Assembly: GCF_036178845.1 (NCBI RefSeq)
Contig: NZ_CP108070.1
Span: 11,780,001 to 11,844,000 of the forward strand
DNA: 64,000 bases
Reading direction: 5' to 3'
Origin: Streptomyces sp. NBC_00271
GTDB taxonomy: Bacteria > Actinomycetota > Actinomycetes > Streptomycetales > Streptomycetaceae
Shown: positions 16,329-24,503 of the stretch, piece by piece
How positions within the stretch are numbered: position 1 is the stretch's first letter
How the letters are laid out: each line of letters starts with the position of its first letter
Program-made: the position numbers and the translations under genes
The notes under the pieces: model-generated
What the model was told of the DNA's origin: nothing
Seen by the model: only the letters and a program-made list of their open reading frames with translations
The model's database searches: none

Positions 16329-17246
16329 TCAGCTGGTCAGGGCGGGTTGACGGGGTTTCAGGCTCGTTCGTTCGGCCGTTGCCTGGTCGGCGTAGTGCTT
16401 CTCCTTGAACTCGATCGGGCTGAGGTAGCCGAGCCGCTTCTGGATGCGCCGGGAGTTATAGAAGCCGTCGATGTACTCGAACAGAGCGAGATTCGCCTCG
16501 GCGCGGGTGGCGAAGACGCGCCCGCGGATGCACTCCGTCTTGATGATCATCCACAGGTTCTCCGCGAGGGCGTTGTCGTAAGAGTCCCCGACTGAGCCCA
16601 TGGACGCGTGAACTCCCGCTCGCACCAAGCGAGTTGTCAGCTTCACGGACGTGTACTGACAGCCGTGGTCGGCGTGGTGGACGAGCGTGCCGGGCTCGAC
16701 CTCGCGGGAGGCGAGGGCGTACTCGAGGGTGGTCAGGACCAGGTCGGCGTCCGCGCGGGCGGAGGTCTCCCAGGCGACCACCCGGCGGGAGAACGCGTCC
16801 CGGATCGCCGAGAGCCACAAGGGCCCCTCACCGGTGGTGATCATGGTGAGGTCGGTGACCCACAGCCGGTTCGGCGCGGGTGCGGTGAAGTCCCGCTCGA
16901 CCAGGTCCGGGGCGAGTGTGGCCTTGGGATCGCGGCGTGTGAAGGCGCTTCGGCGTGGGCTGATGCCCGCGATCTCGGCCTCGCGCATCAGGCGCTCGAC
17001 CCGTTTGCGGCCCACGTGGACGCCCTCGCGCTTGAGCAGGGCGTGCACGCGCGGCGAGCCGTAGATCCCGCCCGAGTCGGCGTGGATCTCCTTGATCTGC
17101 TCGGTGAGTTCCACGTCGCGGCGCCGGCGTTCGCACGGCTCGCGCTCGGCACGACGCCAGCGGTAGTACGTCGAGGAGGCGATGGAGAGTTCCCGGAGTA
17201 CGCACTCGACTCCCAGGTGCGGGTGCTCGTCAACGAGCGCCGTCAC
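16329..17246 (-). CDS. IS3-family transposase OrfB (integrase core)
   Basis: 305 residues with HTH_21-like region GIYGSPRVHALLKREGVHVG and an rve integrase core: RLWVTDLTMI (first Asp), HHADHGCQYTS (second Asp), DNALAENLWMIIKTE (Glu). The C-terminus IDGFYNSRRIQKRLGYLSP is typical. It overlaps orfA by 4 bp, and the true product is probably an OrfAB fusion made by -1 frameshifting at the A6/T6 run (17277-17282). All catalytic residues are present, so the element could be active. Confidence 0.9.
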   Translation of the reverse strand: MTALVDEHPHLGVECVLRELSIASSTYYRWRRAEREPCERRRRDVELTEQIKEIHADSGGIYGSPRVHALLKREGVHVGRKRVERLMREAEIAGISPRRSAFTRRDPKATLAPDLVERDFTAPAPNRLWVTDLTMITTGEGPLWLSAIRDAFSRRVVAWETSARADADLVLTTLEYALASREVEPGTLVHHADHGCQYTSVKLTTRLVRAGVHASMGSVGDSYDNALAENLWMIIKTECIRGRVFATRAEANLALFEYIDGFYNSRRIQKRLGYLSPIEFKEKHYADQATAERTSLKPRQPALTS

Positions 17247-17551
17247 CTGGGCCGGGTCGGGTCGAGCTGCGCCGCGAAAAAAGCCGAGGCCGTCCGCAGG
17301 ACCTCGTTGGCCCGCTTGAGCTGGACGTTCTCCTTGCGCAGCGCGGCGAGCTCGGCGCGTTCATCGGTGGTCAGCCGGTCGTCGCGCTCGCCGGCGTCCG
17401 CCTCGGCCTGGCGGATCCAGCCGCGCAGGGCCTCGGGGTGGACGCCGAGGTCGACGGCGAGCTTCTTGATCTGCGGCTTGGGGTCGGAGGTGCGGTACAT
17501 CCGTACCGCACGCTCACGCAACTCCAGCGAGTACTTTCTGGGAGCGGCCAT
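17243..17551 (-). CDS. IS3-family OrfA (HTH)
   Basis: ~102 residues from ATG 17551 (MAAPRKYSLELRERAVRMYR). It is a helix-turn-helix of the transposase_8 type followed by a leucine-zipper-like coiled coil (LAALRKENVQLKRANEVLRT). Near the end GCTTTTTTC encodes AFF; a -1 slip there leads in frame through RGAARPDPAQ into OrfB, the classical IS3 route to the transposase. Upstream Met codons exist, but MAAPRKYS is the family start. Confidence 0.85.
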   Translation of the reverse strand: MAAPRKYSLELRERAVRMYRTSDPKPQIKKLAVDLGVHPEALRGWIRQAEADAGERDDRLTTDERAELAALRKENVQLKRANEVLRTASAFFAAQLDPTRPR

Positions 17552-17617
17552 GGTCGATGTTCCTCTCATGAGTCCCATCTGACCCTCTGTCAATACACTC
17601 CGCATCTCGGGGGAACC

Positions 17618-18040
17618 TCAGTTTTCCGCCAGCAGCTGTGCCAGTTCGGCGTCCAGGTCGAACCGGCTGGATTCGGTCCCCGGCGGCACCGCGGACCGCG
17701 TTTCGCGCAGGAAGGATTCCACGCTCTGCGCGGGGAATTCGAGCAGGGCTGATCCTGCAGGCGAACTGAGAACCATGCGCACCACATCGCGTCCCGAGTC
17801 ACTGGTCGGCCACATGCGCACGTCTGCGTGCCCGGTGTGCTCGCTCAGAGCCTGAGCCACCATGTCGCGGCTGAGGAACCACTCGACCGTTCCGCTCTGG
17901 TCCAGGGGGTGGAAGACGGCACGCACGGCATAGGGGTCATCCGCGTCGTACTGCAGTGCTGCAGGTATCGACACCGACAGGTCGTGCGACAAGACGAGCC
18001 GCACGGGCAGCTCGTGTGCCACGGTTCTGACCGATCTCAC
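17618..18040 (-). CDS. SsgA-like sporulation/cell-division protein (SALP)
   Basis: 140 residues from GTG 18040 (agggac ribosome site). It contains the SsgA-family features DADDPYAVRAVFHPLD, VEWFLSRDMVAQAL, DVRMWPTSDSGRDVVRM and the C-terminal FDLDAELAQLL. SALPs are actinomycete-specific proteins controlling septum siting and spore-wall processes. The IS3 element is inserted after the AAC codon; its own terminal TGA replaces the original TGA, which survives in the left flank at 16292-16294. The protein should be unchanged, but its native 3' region and terminator are displaced by 1.3 kb. Confidence 0.85.
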   Translation of the reverse strand: MRSVRTVAHELPVRLVLSHDLSVSIPAALQYDADDPYAVRAVFHPLDQSGTVEWFLSRDMVAQALSEHTGHADVRMWPTSDSGRDVVRMVLSSPAGSALLEFPAQSVESFLRETRSAVPPGTESSRFDLDAELAQLLAEN

Positions 18041-18235
18041 TGTCCCTCACTTTCATGTCCCCGCTCGCCCGGCACTGCGATGGCTCCCTGTGTGCTTCGA
18101 GGCGCGGGGGTGGCGGTACCGCCGGCGCGATCGGAAGCGCCGGTAGGCGGGAGCAGCCCACGCGGTTCCCGCGTGTTGTCCTTGTTCGCCCGGGGGGCGA
18201 TTTCACCGGCTTGCGCCCGATGTCGGCTCGGCGAG

Positions 18236-18302
18236 CGGTCGGTTTGACGAGTCGCAACGGCGCATCCCAAAGCCGCGTCGTTGCGGCCGGTCAAACCGAC
18301 CG
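18236..18302. terminator. Long imperfect hairpin after the secreted protein gene
   Basis: CGGTCGGTTTGAC (18236-18248) plus GTCGCAACG pair with CGTTGCGGCCGGTCAAACCGACCG (read as 18279-18302). The stem is about 24 bp with a small internal mismatch and lies 19 bp downstream of the minus-strand stop at 18321. Confidence 0.65.
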
Positions 18303-18320
18303 TGCTGGCCTGCGGCCGCA

Positions 18321-18710
18321 TCAGCGCTGGTCCGCGTACCACGCGACCTGGTCCAGGTACCAGCGCTCGGTGCTGACGCGGTACGTCGTCGCCTCCTCCC
18401 AGCGGTACCCGTCCCAGACGTACAGGTGGCTACCGTTCCAGCGCTCTTCCCCGTAGTGGCCCTGACGGTGGTCGTTCGTGTACCAGCCGCGGGGTGCGCC
18501 CCAGCTGTCGTTCTGTGCGTCGTGGTGAGTGCTCTGGTATCCGTTCGTGCGGTCGCCGCCGGTGGTGAAGGCGGTGATCGCGGTCTGCGTGTGCGTCCCG
18601 GGCGCCGAGGCCGTCGCTGCTGACGCCGTGCCGCTGACTCCGAGAAGGGCTCCGCCTGCCAGCGCCGTGGAAGCGACAGCGGTCGAGACGCGCTTGATCC
18701 ACTTGTTCAT
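18321..18710 (-). CDS. Small secreted protein
   Basis: 129 residues. The N-terminus is a clear Sec signal peptide: MNKWIKRVSTAVASTALAGG then ALLGVSGTASA. The mature part is small and rich in Trp, Tyr and His (WGAPRGWYTNDHRQGHYGEE, WNGSHLYVWDGYRWEEAT). I do not recognise the fold. AAGGAG lies 6 bases before ATG 18710 and overlaps the alternative ATG 18716, so 18710 is chosen. It is expressed alone and followed by a strong hairpin. Confidence 0.7.
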   Translation of the reverse strand: MNKWIKRVSTAVASTALAGGALLGVSGTASAATASAPGTHTQTAITAFTTGGDRTNGYQSTHHDAQNDSWGAPRGWYTNDHRQGHYGEERWNGSHLYVWDGYRWEEATTYRVSTERWYLDQVAWYADQR

Positions 18711-18814
18711 GGTCATCTCCTTGTGATGTGCCGCGATTCCGTTGACCGGGCGGCCGTCCTGTCCGTGATCCGGGGAATCCGGATCGGCCGGGTGCCGAAC
18801 TGCGAGGATCATCC

Positions 18815-18870
18815 GGAGGGGGTCCTCATGTTCGGCGTTGCCCAGCGTACTCGAGGGGGCCCTCATGTTT
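18815..18870. promoter_or_regulatory. Two direct copies of the GAGGGG-CCTCATGTT motif
   Basis: GGAGGGGGTCCTCATGTTC (about 18816-18832) and CGAGGGGGCCCTCATGTTT (18852-18870) repeat the motif before the TetR start at 15439. They are spaced 37 bp apart in the same orientation. They lie between the secreted-protein gene and the region leading to the DHA2 exporter. Confidence 0.5.
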
Positions 18871-19252
18871 ACGGTGAGGCTCATCACAGCACGTCGGAGG
18901 GGTCGAATGCCACGAGCAGGGCGACGACGGCCGAGGCGGCGGGCGCCCGGCCCGACCCGCAGGAACGGGCACCCGGGACCCGGGGCGCCGACGCCAAGCG
19001 CGCGCCGGGAGCCGCCGGGATCAGGCGCCGCCTGCGCCGCGACCTGCGCATCGGGGATGTCGTCCGACATCACCGCTCGGCTCTCCCGCGGCCGACGCTG
19101 CCCTTGCCGAAAACCTCATCCGCTCAGGTGGAAGTCGGTGTGCGAGACGCTGGAAGGCCGCGTGCGCGGATGCTCGGATTGGTACTCTCGCGCGGCCTGC
19201 GATCACCCCGGCATGATCGCCGGTCGTGCTGCTGTGACTGGCTTGCCTGACC
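18871..19252. other. Intergenic, no gene recognised
   Basis: Plus-strand frames after the motif (starting ATG TTT ACG GTG) decay quickly into Arg/Pro-rich sequence. The stretch may hold the left end of the transposase element that starts at 19253, but I could not define an inverted repeat. Confidence 0.3.
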
Positions 19253-20165
19253 GTGGCGAAAGCGTTCGCCGTGCTGCGCCTGCTGCCCATGAGCGATCGG
19301 GACAAGCACACAGAGATCCTCGCCCTGCGCCATCAGATCACGGTGCTGGAGCGCCAACTCGGTGGCGAGAGGATCCGGTTCTCTCCAGGCGATCGCGCGT
19401 TCCTGGCAGCGTTGCTGCACGGCCTGCCCTCGGAGGTGCTGCGCAGGATTCGGCTGGTGGTGCGTCCGGACACGGTGCTGCGCCGGCACCGTGATCTGGT
19501 CGCGCGCCGCCACGCTGCGCGCTCCCGGCCCAAGCGGCCGGGGAGGCCGCGGACCGTGCGCTCCGTCCGGCTGCTGGTGCTGCGGCTCGCCCGCGAGAAC
19601 TCCAACTGGGGATATCGCCGTATCCACGGCGAACTCCTCGTTCTGGGCGTCGGGGTGGCAGCCTCCACCGTCTGGGAGATCCTCCAGGAAGCCGGGATCG
19701 ATCCGGCACCCGAGCGTGCTACGAGCACGGGGGCGGACTTCCGGCGCTCCCAGGCCGACGCCCTGCTGGCGTGTGACTTCCTGGAAACGGTCACCTTGCC
19801 CGGGGCGCGCATGTATGTGTTCGCGGTGATCGAGCACGCCAGCCACCGGATCCGGATCCTCGGCGCCACCGCGCACCCCACCGCCAGGTGGGTGACGCAA
19901 GCCGCGAAGAACCTTGTCATGAACCTCGAAGACGCCGGCTGCCGGGCCAGGTTGCTGATCCGGGACCGGGACGGGAAGTTTCCCGGCCTGTTCGACGCCG
20001 TCCTCAACGATGCGGGGATCGAGGTAGTACTCAGCGGAGTACGGATGCCTCGCATGAACTCGATCATGGAACGGTGGGTGCCGACCTGCCGGCGCGAGCT
20101 GTTGGACCGCACCCTGATCCGGAACCAACACCACCTGCTCCACGCGCTACGCGGGTTCGAGAGGT
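19253..20165 (+). pseudogene. Integrase-core (IS3/IS481-like) transposase, C-terminally truncated
   Basis: The frame begins AFAVLRLLPMSDRDKHTEIL with ALRHQITVLERQLGG. The DDE core is seen as LLACDFLETV (Asp), LIRDRDGKFPGLF (Asp) and GVRMPRMNSIMERWVPTCRR (Glu). Homology stops at LLHALRGFE, where relatives continue ~60 residues (YNxHRPHQ block), and the frame then runs into sequence preceding the MFS gene. It is an inactive element fused to foreign DNA. Confidence 0.75.
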
Positions 20166-20292
20166 TGAGCTGCCACCGGGTGATCTCGCAGTCCCGCATA
20201 TGTCCCTTATTGTGGCTTTTGATGTCGTGTCTCGGCGGATGGGACGGAGTTGGGCCGTGGCGTTCGCGGAGTCGGCCGGCGGTGGTGAGTCG

Positions 20293-21675
20293 ATGCCCTC
20301 TCCCGAGCCGGCCCCGGAGTCCGAGCGACGGTTCTGGGCACCGCTGCTGGCGGTGTGCGCCGGGTATTTCATGGTGATCCTGGATGTGACGGCCATCAAC
20401 GTCGCCGTGCCGGTGATCGGCCGCGAACTGTCGGCCTCGCTCACCGGCATCCAGTGGATCACCGATGGGTACACCCTGGTCTTCGCCGGGTTCCTGCTGA
20501 CCGGTGGCGCGCTCGGTGACCGGCTGGGCAACCGTCGGGTCTTCTGCACGGGCGTGGCGGTGTTCACTCTGTCCTCGGCCGCGTGCGCGCTCGCGCCGGG
20601 CGCCCCGTCCCTGGTTGCGGCCCGGTTGGTGGAGGGGCTCGGTGCGGCTCTGATCGTGCCCGGTTCCCTGGCCCTGCTCCAGCAGGCCTACTCGGCGCCG
20701 GCCGCACGCTCGCGGGCTTTCGGACTGTGGGGTTCGATGGCGGGCATCGCGGCCGCTGCTGGTCCGCTGCTGGGTGGGCTGCTCGTCTCCACGATGGGCT
20801 GGCGCTGGGTGTTCCTCATCAACCTGCCCGTCGGTGTGGCCTGCCTGGTGCTGACGCTGCGGCATGTGGCACGCTCGCCCCGGCGCGCCGCCCGGGCCCT
20901 GGACTGGCCGGCGCAGTGCGCGGTGGTGGCGGCGGTGGCGCTGCTGACCGCGGCGCTCAACGAGGCCGGGCGGCGGGGCTGGTCCGATCCGGCTGTTCTC
21001 GCTGGGGTGGGCCTGGCCGTGCTGGCCGCCGCGGCGTTCGCGGTGCGCGAGCGGCTGGCCCGCTCTCCTGTCCTTCCGCCGAGCCTGCTGTGCTCTCGTA
21101 CGATGAGCGGTGGAGCCGTCATCGGCCTGCTGTTCAACTTCGGCTTCTACGGCATGCTGTTCACCGCCAGTCTGGAATTCCAGCACCAGCGCGGCTTCAG
21201 CGCCCTCGGCACCGGGCTGGCGCTGTTCCCGACGGTGGCGATGACCATGTTCGCCTCCGTCCTGTCCGGGCGGCTGACCCGCCGCACCGGCGACCGTCCA
21301 CTGGTGATCTCCGGCATGCTCCTGGCTGCCCTGGGGCTGGCCGGCTGGGCCGCGGCGGGAGCCGACCCCGCCTACCCGCTGCTGCTGGCCCCGATGATGG
21401 CCGCGGGATTCGGTACCTCCTTCGCCCTCACCGGTTCAACCGCCACCGTGATGGGTGCCGCGCCTTCGGCGTACTCAGGCGCCGCCTCCGCCCTGTTCAA
21501 CACCACCCGCCAGATCGGCAGCGCCACCGGCGTCGCGCTCGGCGGCAGCCTGCTCGCCACAGCCACCGACTACAACACCGGGCTGCGCACCAGCATGGCC
21601 ATCGGCGCGCTCGCCTACCTGGCCGCCGCAGGCCTCGCGTGGCTGTGCGTGCCGGCGATACCGAAAATGACCTAG
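20293..21675 (+). CDS. DHA2-type MFS drug exporter (14 TM)
   Basis: ~460 residues from ATG 20293 (MPSPEPAPESERRFWAPLLA). Typical motifs are LDVTAINVAVPVIGREL in TM1, GGALGDRLGNRRVF (loop 2-3 motif A) and GPLLGGLLVSTMGWRWVFLI (motif C / GWRW) in TM5-6. About 14 hydrophobic spans are present, as in EmrB/QacA transporters of antibiotics and dyes. The C-terminus IPKMT is short. Another frame start lies upstream (ATG ~20200), but its first residues are not family-like. A matching TetR regulator and operator motif lie at 15.4 kb and 18.8 kb. Confidence 0.85.
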   Translation: MPSPEPAPESERRFWAPLLAVCAGYFMVILDVTAINVAVPVIGRELSASLTGIQWITDGYTLVFAGFLLTGGALGDRLGNRRVFCTGVAVFTLSSAACALAPGAPSLVAARLVEGLGAALIVPGSLALLQQAYSAPAARSRAFGLWGSMAGIAAAAGPLLGGLLVSTMGWRWVFLINLPVGVACLVLTLRHVARSPRRAARALDWPAQCAVVAAVALLTAALNEAGRRGWSDPAVLAGVGLAVLAAAAFAVRERLARSPVLPPSLLCSRTMSGGAVIGLLFNFGFYGMLFTASLEFQHQRGFSALGTGLALFPTVAMTMFASVLSGRLTRRTGDRPLVISGMLLAALGLAGWAAAGADPAYPLLLAPMMAAGFGTSFALTGSTATVMGAAPSAYSGAASALFNTTRQIGSATGVALGGSLLATATDYNTGLRTSMAIGALAYLAAAGLAWLCVPAIPKMT

Positions 21676-21788
21676 GACGTCTTGGGGCCGTCGGGCAGGC
21701 CAGGCAGTCTGCGACTCGCCAGCAGAAGGCTGGATGCGGAATCCGGGCCCACCGATTTCCCCGTAGTGGCGGGCCTGGCCTTGTGTGT

Positions 21789-21923
21789 TCAGCGGGCGAG
21801 GGTGATGGTGATGGGCTGGCGGCTGGAGGCAGCGGAGACCGCGATGAGCGCGCGCGGGTCGTCCAGGTCGTCCAGGTCGTTGGCGTAGGCCTCGCGCTCC
21901 TTGGGTGTCCAGGTGGAGGCGCC
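21789..21923 (-). pseudogene. HNH endonuclease (DUF1524-like) C-terminal scrap
   Basis: TWTPKEREAYANDLDDLDDP then RALIAVSAASSRQ resembles the WTPxxREAYANDLxDPRxLxAV block after the HNH motif of secreted DUF1524 nucleases. A 9-bp in-frame duplication gives DLDDLDDP. The catalytic part is missing. Confidence 0.35.
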
Positions 21924-21974
21924 GATTGGGGGGTGCCCCTATCTGTTTGGTCAAGCCGGGTGAGGATGGTCGGC

Positions 21975-22385
21975 ATGACGGATCGGGATCGGTTGGGGCG
22001 GACGGCGGTGCACTATGCGGCTGCCGATGGGGACGCGGATGGCCTGAGGGTGCTCTTGGCCGGAGGTGCCGCCGCGGAGGCAGTCGACGATGCGGGCTGG
22101 ACGCCGCTGCATTTCGCGGCTCAGGCTCAAGCCCCATCGGTTGTCGAGGTTCTCCTGGCCGCGGGTGCGGCGGTTGATACCGCGGATCGTCATGGCAATA
22201 CGCCGTTGTGGAGGGCGGTGTTCTGTTCACAGGGCGAGGGCGCGACGATCCGGCTGCTGCTGGAGGCCGGTGCCGACCCTGACCGAGACAACGGCCATGG
22301 CATGAGCCCGCGGGTGTTGGCGGTACGCATCGCCAACTATGACGTGGCTGCTCACTTGCCTGCCGGAGACGCGACTTCCTCCTAG
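21975..22385 (+). CDS. Ankyrin-repeat protein
   Basis: 136 residues with four ankyrin-type repeats: GRTAVHYAAADGDADGLRVL, GWTPLHFAAQAQAPSVVEVL, GNTPLWRAVF then TIRLLLEAGADPD, and a last partial unit with MSPRVLAVRIANYDVA. It is a soluble protein-interaction module; such short ankyrin proteins often sit in toxin-immunity or accessory loci, but nothing here fixes a role. The C-terminus AAHLPAGDATSS departs from the usual acidic ending and abuts an IS110 remnant, so the tail may have been rewritten by insertion. ATG 21975 is preferred over ATG 21966. Confidence 0.75.
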   Translation: MTDRDRLGRTAVHYAAADGDADGLRVLLAGGAAAEAVDDAGWTPLHFAAQAQAPSVVEVLLAAGAAVDTADRHGNTPLWRAVFCSQGEGATIRLLLEAGADPDRDNGHGMSPRVLAVRIANYDVAAHLPAGDATSS

Positions 22386-22495
22386 GCTCCACCGCCCGTG
22401 GTGGCGGCTCGTAGAAGGTCCCGTCGCGGAGCATCGCGAAGAGGACATCGGCCCGGCGCCTGGCGAGGCAGAGCAGGCCCGCGATGCCGGGTCAC
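22386..22495 (-). pseudogene. IS110-type transposase C-terminal scrap
   Basis: The minus strand reads PGIAGLLCLARRRADVLFAM then LRDGTFYEPPP, matching the C-terminal end of some IS110-family transposases. It is cut off at 22496 by IS982-like copy 2. On the far side (about 23958-23980) the minus strand reads VINLLTRN, which could be the preceding residues. Confidence 0.5.
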
Positions 22496-22592
22496 CTAGA
22501 CGAATAAGTCCGATGTCTGATCTGGTGGTTCTTGAACTTCCCGTGCGGCGGTCTGTGATCCTGGAGGGACTACGACGGAGGGAACTGCGCGT

Positions 22593-22973
22593 ATGTCGTC
22601 CGGGTATGGCTTTCACCCGTTGTCTCTCGGTGTGAGGTTCGTGTTGGAGCTGGTGGCTCTGGGGTGCTTCGGGCTCTGGGCATGGGCTGTCGTGCCTGGT
22701 TCCCTGCGGTATGTCTGCGTGGTTGCCGTTCCCCTGATCGTGGCCGTGCTGTGGGGAGTCTTCGCCACCCCAGACGATGCATCCCGGTCCGGGGGGACGG
22801 TGATTGCGACACCTGGTCCGCTGCGGTTCCTGCTGGAGCTGGCTGTGTTCTTCGGCGGTGCGGCGGCGTTGTACGCGGCGGGATCCCGCACTCTCGCCGT
22901 GATGCTCGCCGGTGTGCTGGTCGTGTACCACCTTCTGTCGTGGGACCGGGTGTTGTGGCTGGTCAGGCATTGA
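22593..22973 (+). CDS. DUF2568 (YrdB-like) small membrane protein, IS cargo (copy 2)
   Basis: 126 residues from ATG 22593, the same length as copy 1 with no indels. Membrane spans and the core SRSGGTVIATPGPLRFLLEL are identical; changes (for example F3S, R8H, A11S, F18L) cluster in the N-terminal half. GGAGGG lies upstream. The gene precedes the transposase by 67 bp on the same strand. Retention of an intact frame in two diverged copies, both with broken transposases, implies that the frame was maintained during most of their divergence. Function unknown. Confidence 0.75.
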   Translation: MSSGYGFHPLSLGVRFVLELVALGCFGLWAWAVVPGSLRYVCVVAVPLIVAVLWGVFATPDDASRSGGTVIATPGPLRFLLELAVFFGGAAALYAAGSRTLAVMLAGVLVVYHLLSWDRVLWLVRH

Positions 22974-23040
22974 GTCCGCCCCAGCCGTATCAGGTTGGCG
23001 GTGCGTTCGGGAACACACAGAGGGTGTCCAAGATCGTTGC

Positions 23041-23934
23041 GTGACGAATGACCTGGACACTCTGCTGACCGCGCTGTACGTGAAGGTCGATGATGAGCTG
23101 GAAGCCAGCCGTTGGATGGGTAGGCCGCCGCAGCTGACCGATGCCGAGCTGGTCACCCTCGCGGTCGCGCAGGCGCTGCTCGGCTTCCATTCCGAGACGC
23201 GCTGGTTGCGGTACGCGCACACGCACTTGGCCGCGATGTTCCCGTACCTGCCGCAGCAGTCCGGGTACAACAAGCGCCTCAAGGCGGCATTGCCACTGGT
23301 GAAGAAGGCGATACGGATGCTCGCCGTGGACACGGACTTCTGGTTCGACAACCACTGGATCGTCGACTCGACACCAGTGCCGTGTGGGATGTCCCGGCCG
23401 ACAGCGATACGTTCAGAGATGGTGGGCTGGGCCGGATATGGGTATTGCGCGTCCCACTCCCGGTTCTTCTGGGGCCTACGCCTGTACCTGGTTTGCACGC
23501 CGGTTGGCATGCCAATCCTGTGGGCCCTTGCGAACCCGAAGATGGATGAGCGTGAAGTACTGCAGTCCATGCTTGACGTCGAGGCCGACCTGGTCACAGA
23601 CAGGCCCGGACTCCTCCTGATCTCCGACAAGGGCTTCGCCTCCAAGGAGTTCGAGAACGATCTCGCGATGCGGGGCATCGAGCTGCTGAGGCCGTCGTTC
23701 AAGCGGGAGAAGAAGCGCAAGGGCGAGAGACTGCTCAAGTCCGTACGCCAGCTGATCGAGTCTGTGAACGACACGCTCAAGGGACAGTTGGGCCTGGAAC
23801 AGCACGGCGGCCGCACTCACGAGGGTGTTGCCGTCCGCGTCGCCCAGCGCATCCTCGCCATGGCCGCCACGATCTGACACAACCACAAGGCCGGAGCACC
23901 CATCATGCGCTCCCTCATCGCATTTGATCACTGA
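23041..23934 (+). pseudogene. IS982-family transposase with premature stop
   Basis: From GTG 23041 (TNDLDTLLTALYVKVDDEL) the frame is open to TGA at 23875-23877 after VAQRILAMAATI. In copy 1 that codon is TGG (Trp), and in-frame residues HNHKAGAPIMRSLIAFDH follow to the natural stop at 23932-23934. So copy 2 has lost its last ~20 residues by a nonsense change but otherwise keeps the IS982 core (DTDFWFDNHWIVDSTPV, LLISDKGFASKEFE, VNDTLKGQL). It could be partly active. Confidence 0.85.
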
Positions 23935-23993
23935 GCACATAGGACTTGCTCGTCTAGGTGTTGCGGGTCAGGAGGTTGATGACGTTTCGCTGA

Positions 23994-24416
23994 TCAGCGG
24001 ATCTCGTTGTCGGGGTGCTCGCTGTCGTAGGTCTCACGGGCGCGGGCGATGCGGGCCCGGTGTTCGAGTGACCAGTCGGCAAGTGCCTTGACGAGGTGTG
24101 TCAGGCTCGCGCCCGTCTCGGTGAGCCGGTAGTCGACCTGGGCCGGCACGGTCGGATACACGGTCCGAAGGACCAGGCCGTCTCGCTCCAGTCGGCGCAC
24201 CGTAAGGGTCAGCATGCGTTGGGAGATCCCATCGATGGCGCGCTGAAGTTGCCGGAAGCGTCGCGGGCCGTTGGCGAGCTCGACGATGACGAGGACCGAC
24301 CACTTGTCACCGACCCGGTCGAGGACGTCGCGGATCCCGCAGTCGGGGTGGTCCTGCTGTCCGCAGGGTTCGAGTTCAGCGGGTTCAGCGGTTACCTCGG
24401 TGTGCGTCACTGACAC
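23994..24416 (-). CDS. HxlR-family (DUF24) redox-type regulator
   Basis: 140 residues from GTG 24416, with AGGAGG 7 bases upstream. The winged helix is typical: IRDVLDRVGDKWSVLVIVEL, PRRFRQLQRAIDGISQRMLT, LTVRRLERDGLVLRTVYPTV then DYRLTETGASL. Two N-terminal cysteines (PCGQQDHPDCG) match the sensing Cys region of redox-responsive members such as HypR and QorR. It is divergent from a QorB-like reductase, the same arrangement as QorR-qor2, and a shared inverted repeat lies between them. It most likely represses both genes until the Cys reacts with quinones or aldehydes (inference from family). Confidence 0.85.
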   Translation of the reverse strand: MSVTHTEVTAEPAELEPCGQQDHPDCGIRDVLDRVGDKWSVLVIVELANGPRRFRQLQRAIDGISQRMLTLTVRRLERDGLVLRTVYPTVPAQVDYRLTETGASLTHLVKALADWSLEHRARIARARETYDSEHPDNEIR

Positions 24417-24460
24417 GAAACTGCCTCCTTGTGGGTCGACCTGGGCCGGTTGAAGATCTC

Positions 24461-24487
24461 ACCGTAGTTACTGAAGAGAACCACGGT
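24461..24487. promoter_or_regulatory. HxlR-type operator
   Basis: ACCGTAGTT (24461-24469) and AACCACGGT (24479-24487) form an inverted repeat with one mismatch per arm and a 9-bp spacer, in the 87-bp divergent region between the regulator and the reductase. Confidence 0.55.
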
Positions 24488-24503
24488 AGGAGACAGAACC
24501 ACA

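Larger units (their letters stand above)
16298..17620 (-). mobile_element. Complete IS3-family element
   Basis: The terminal inverted repeats are TGGGGTTCCCCCG (16298-16310) and, inverted, TGAGGTTCCCCCG (17608-17620). A 3-bp target duplication GTT flanks it (16295-16297 and 17621-17623). The 1323-bp size and two overlapping frames fit IS3. It inserted exactly between the last sense codon and the stop codon of the SsgA-like gene. Confidence 0.85.
22496..23957 (+). mobile_element. IS982-family element, copy 2, with DUF2568 cargo gene
   Basis: Bounded by inverted repeats 22496-22516 (CTAGACGAATAAGTCCGATG...) and 23937-23957 (...CTTGCTCGTCTAG), three mismatches over 21 bp. It is 1462 bp with the same gene order as copy 1 (DUF2568 then transposase) in opposite genomic orientation. 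It appears to have inserted into an IS110 remnant. Confidence 0.8.

Noticed and set aside
19333..21186. 617-codon minus-strand frame opposite the transposase and DHA2 exporter
   Set aside because: Composition is that of antisense shadow sequence and it spans two unrelated genes.
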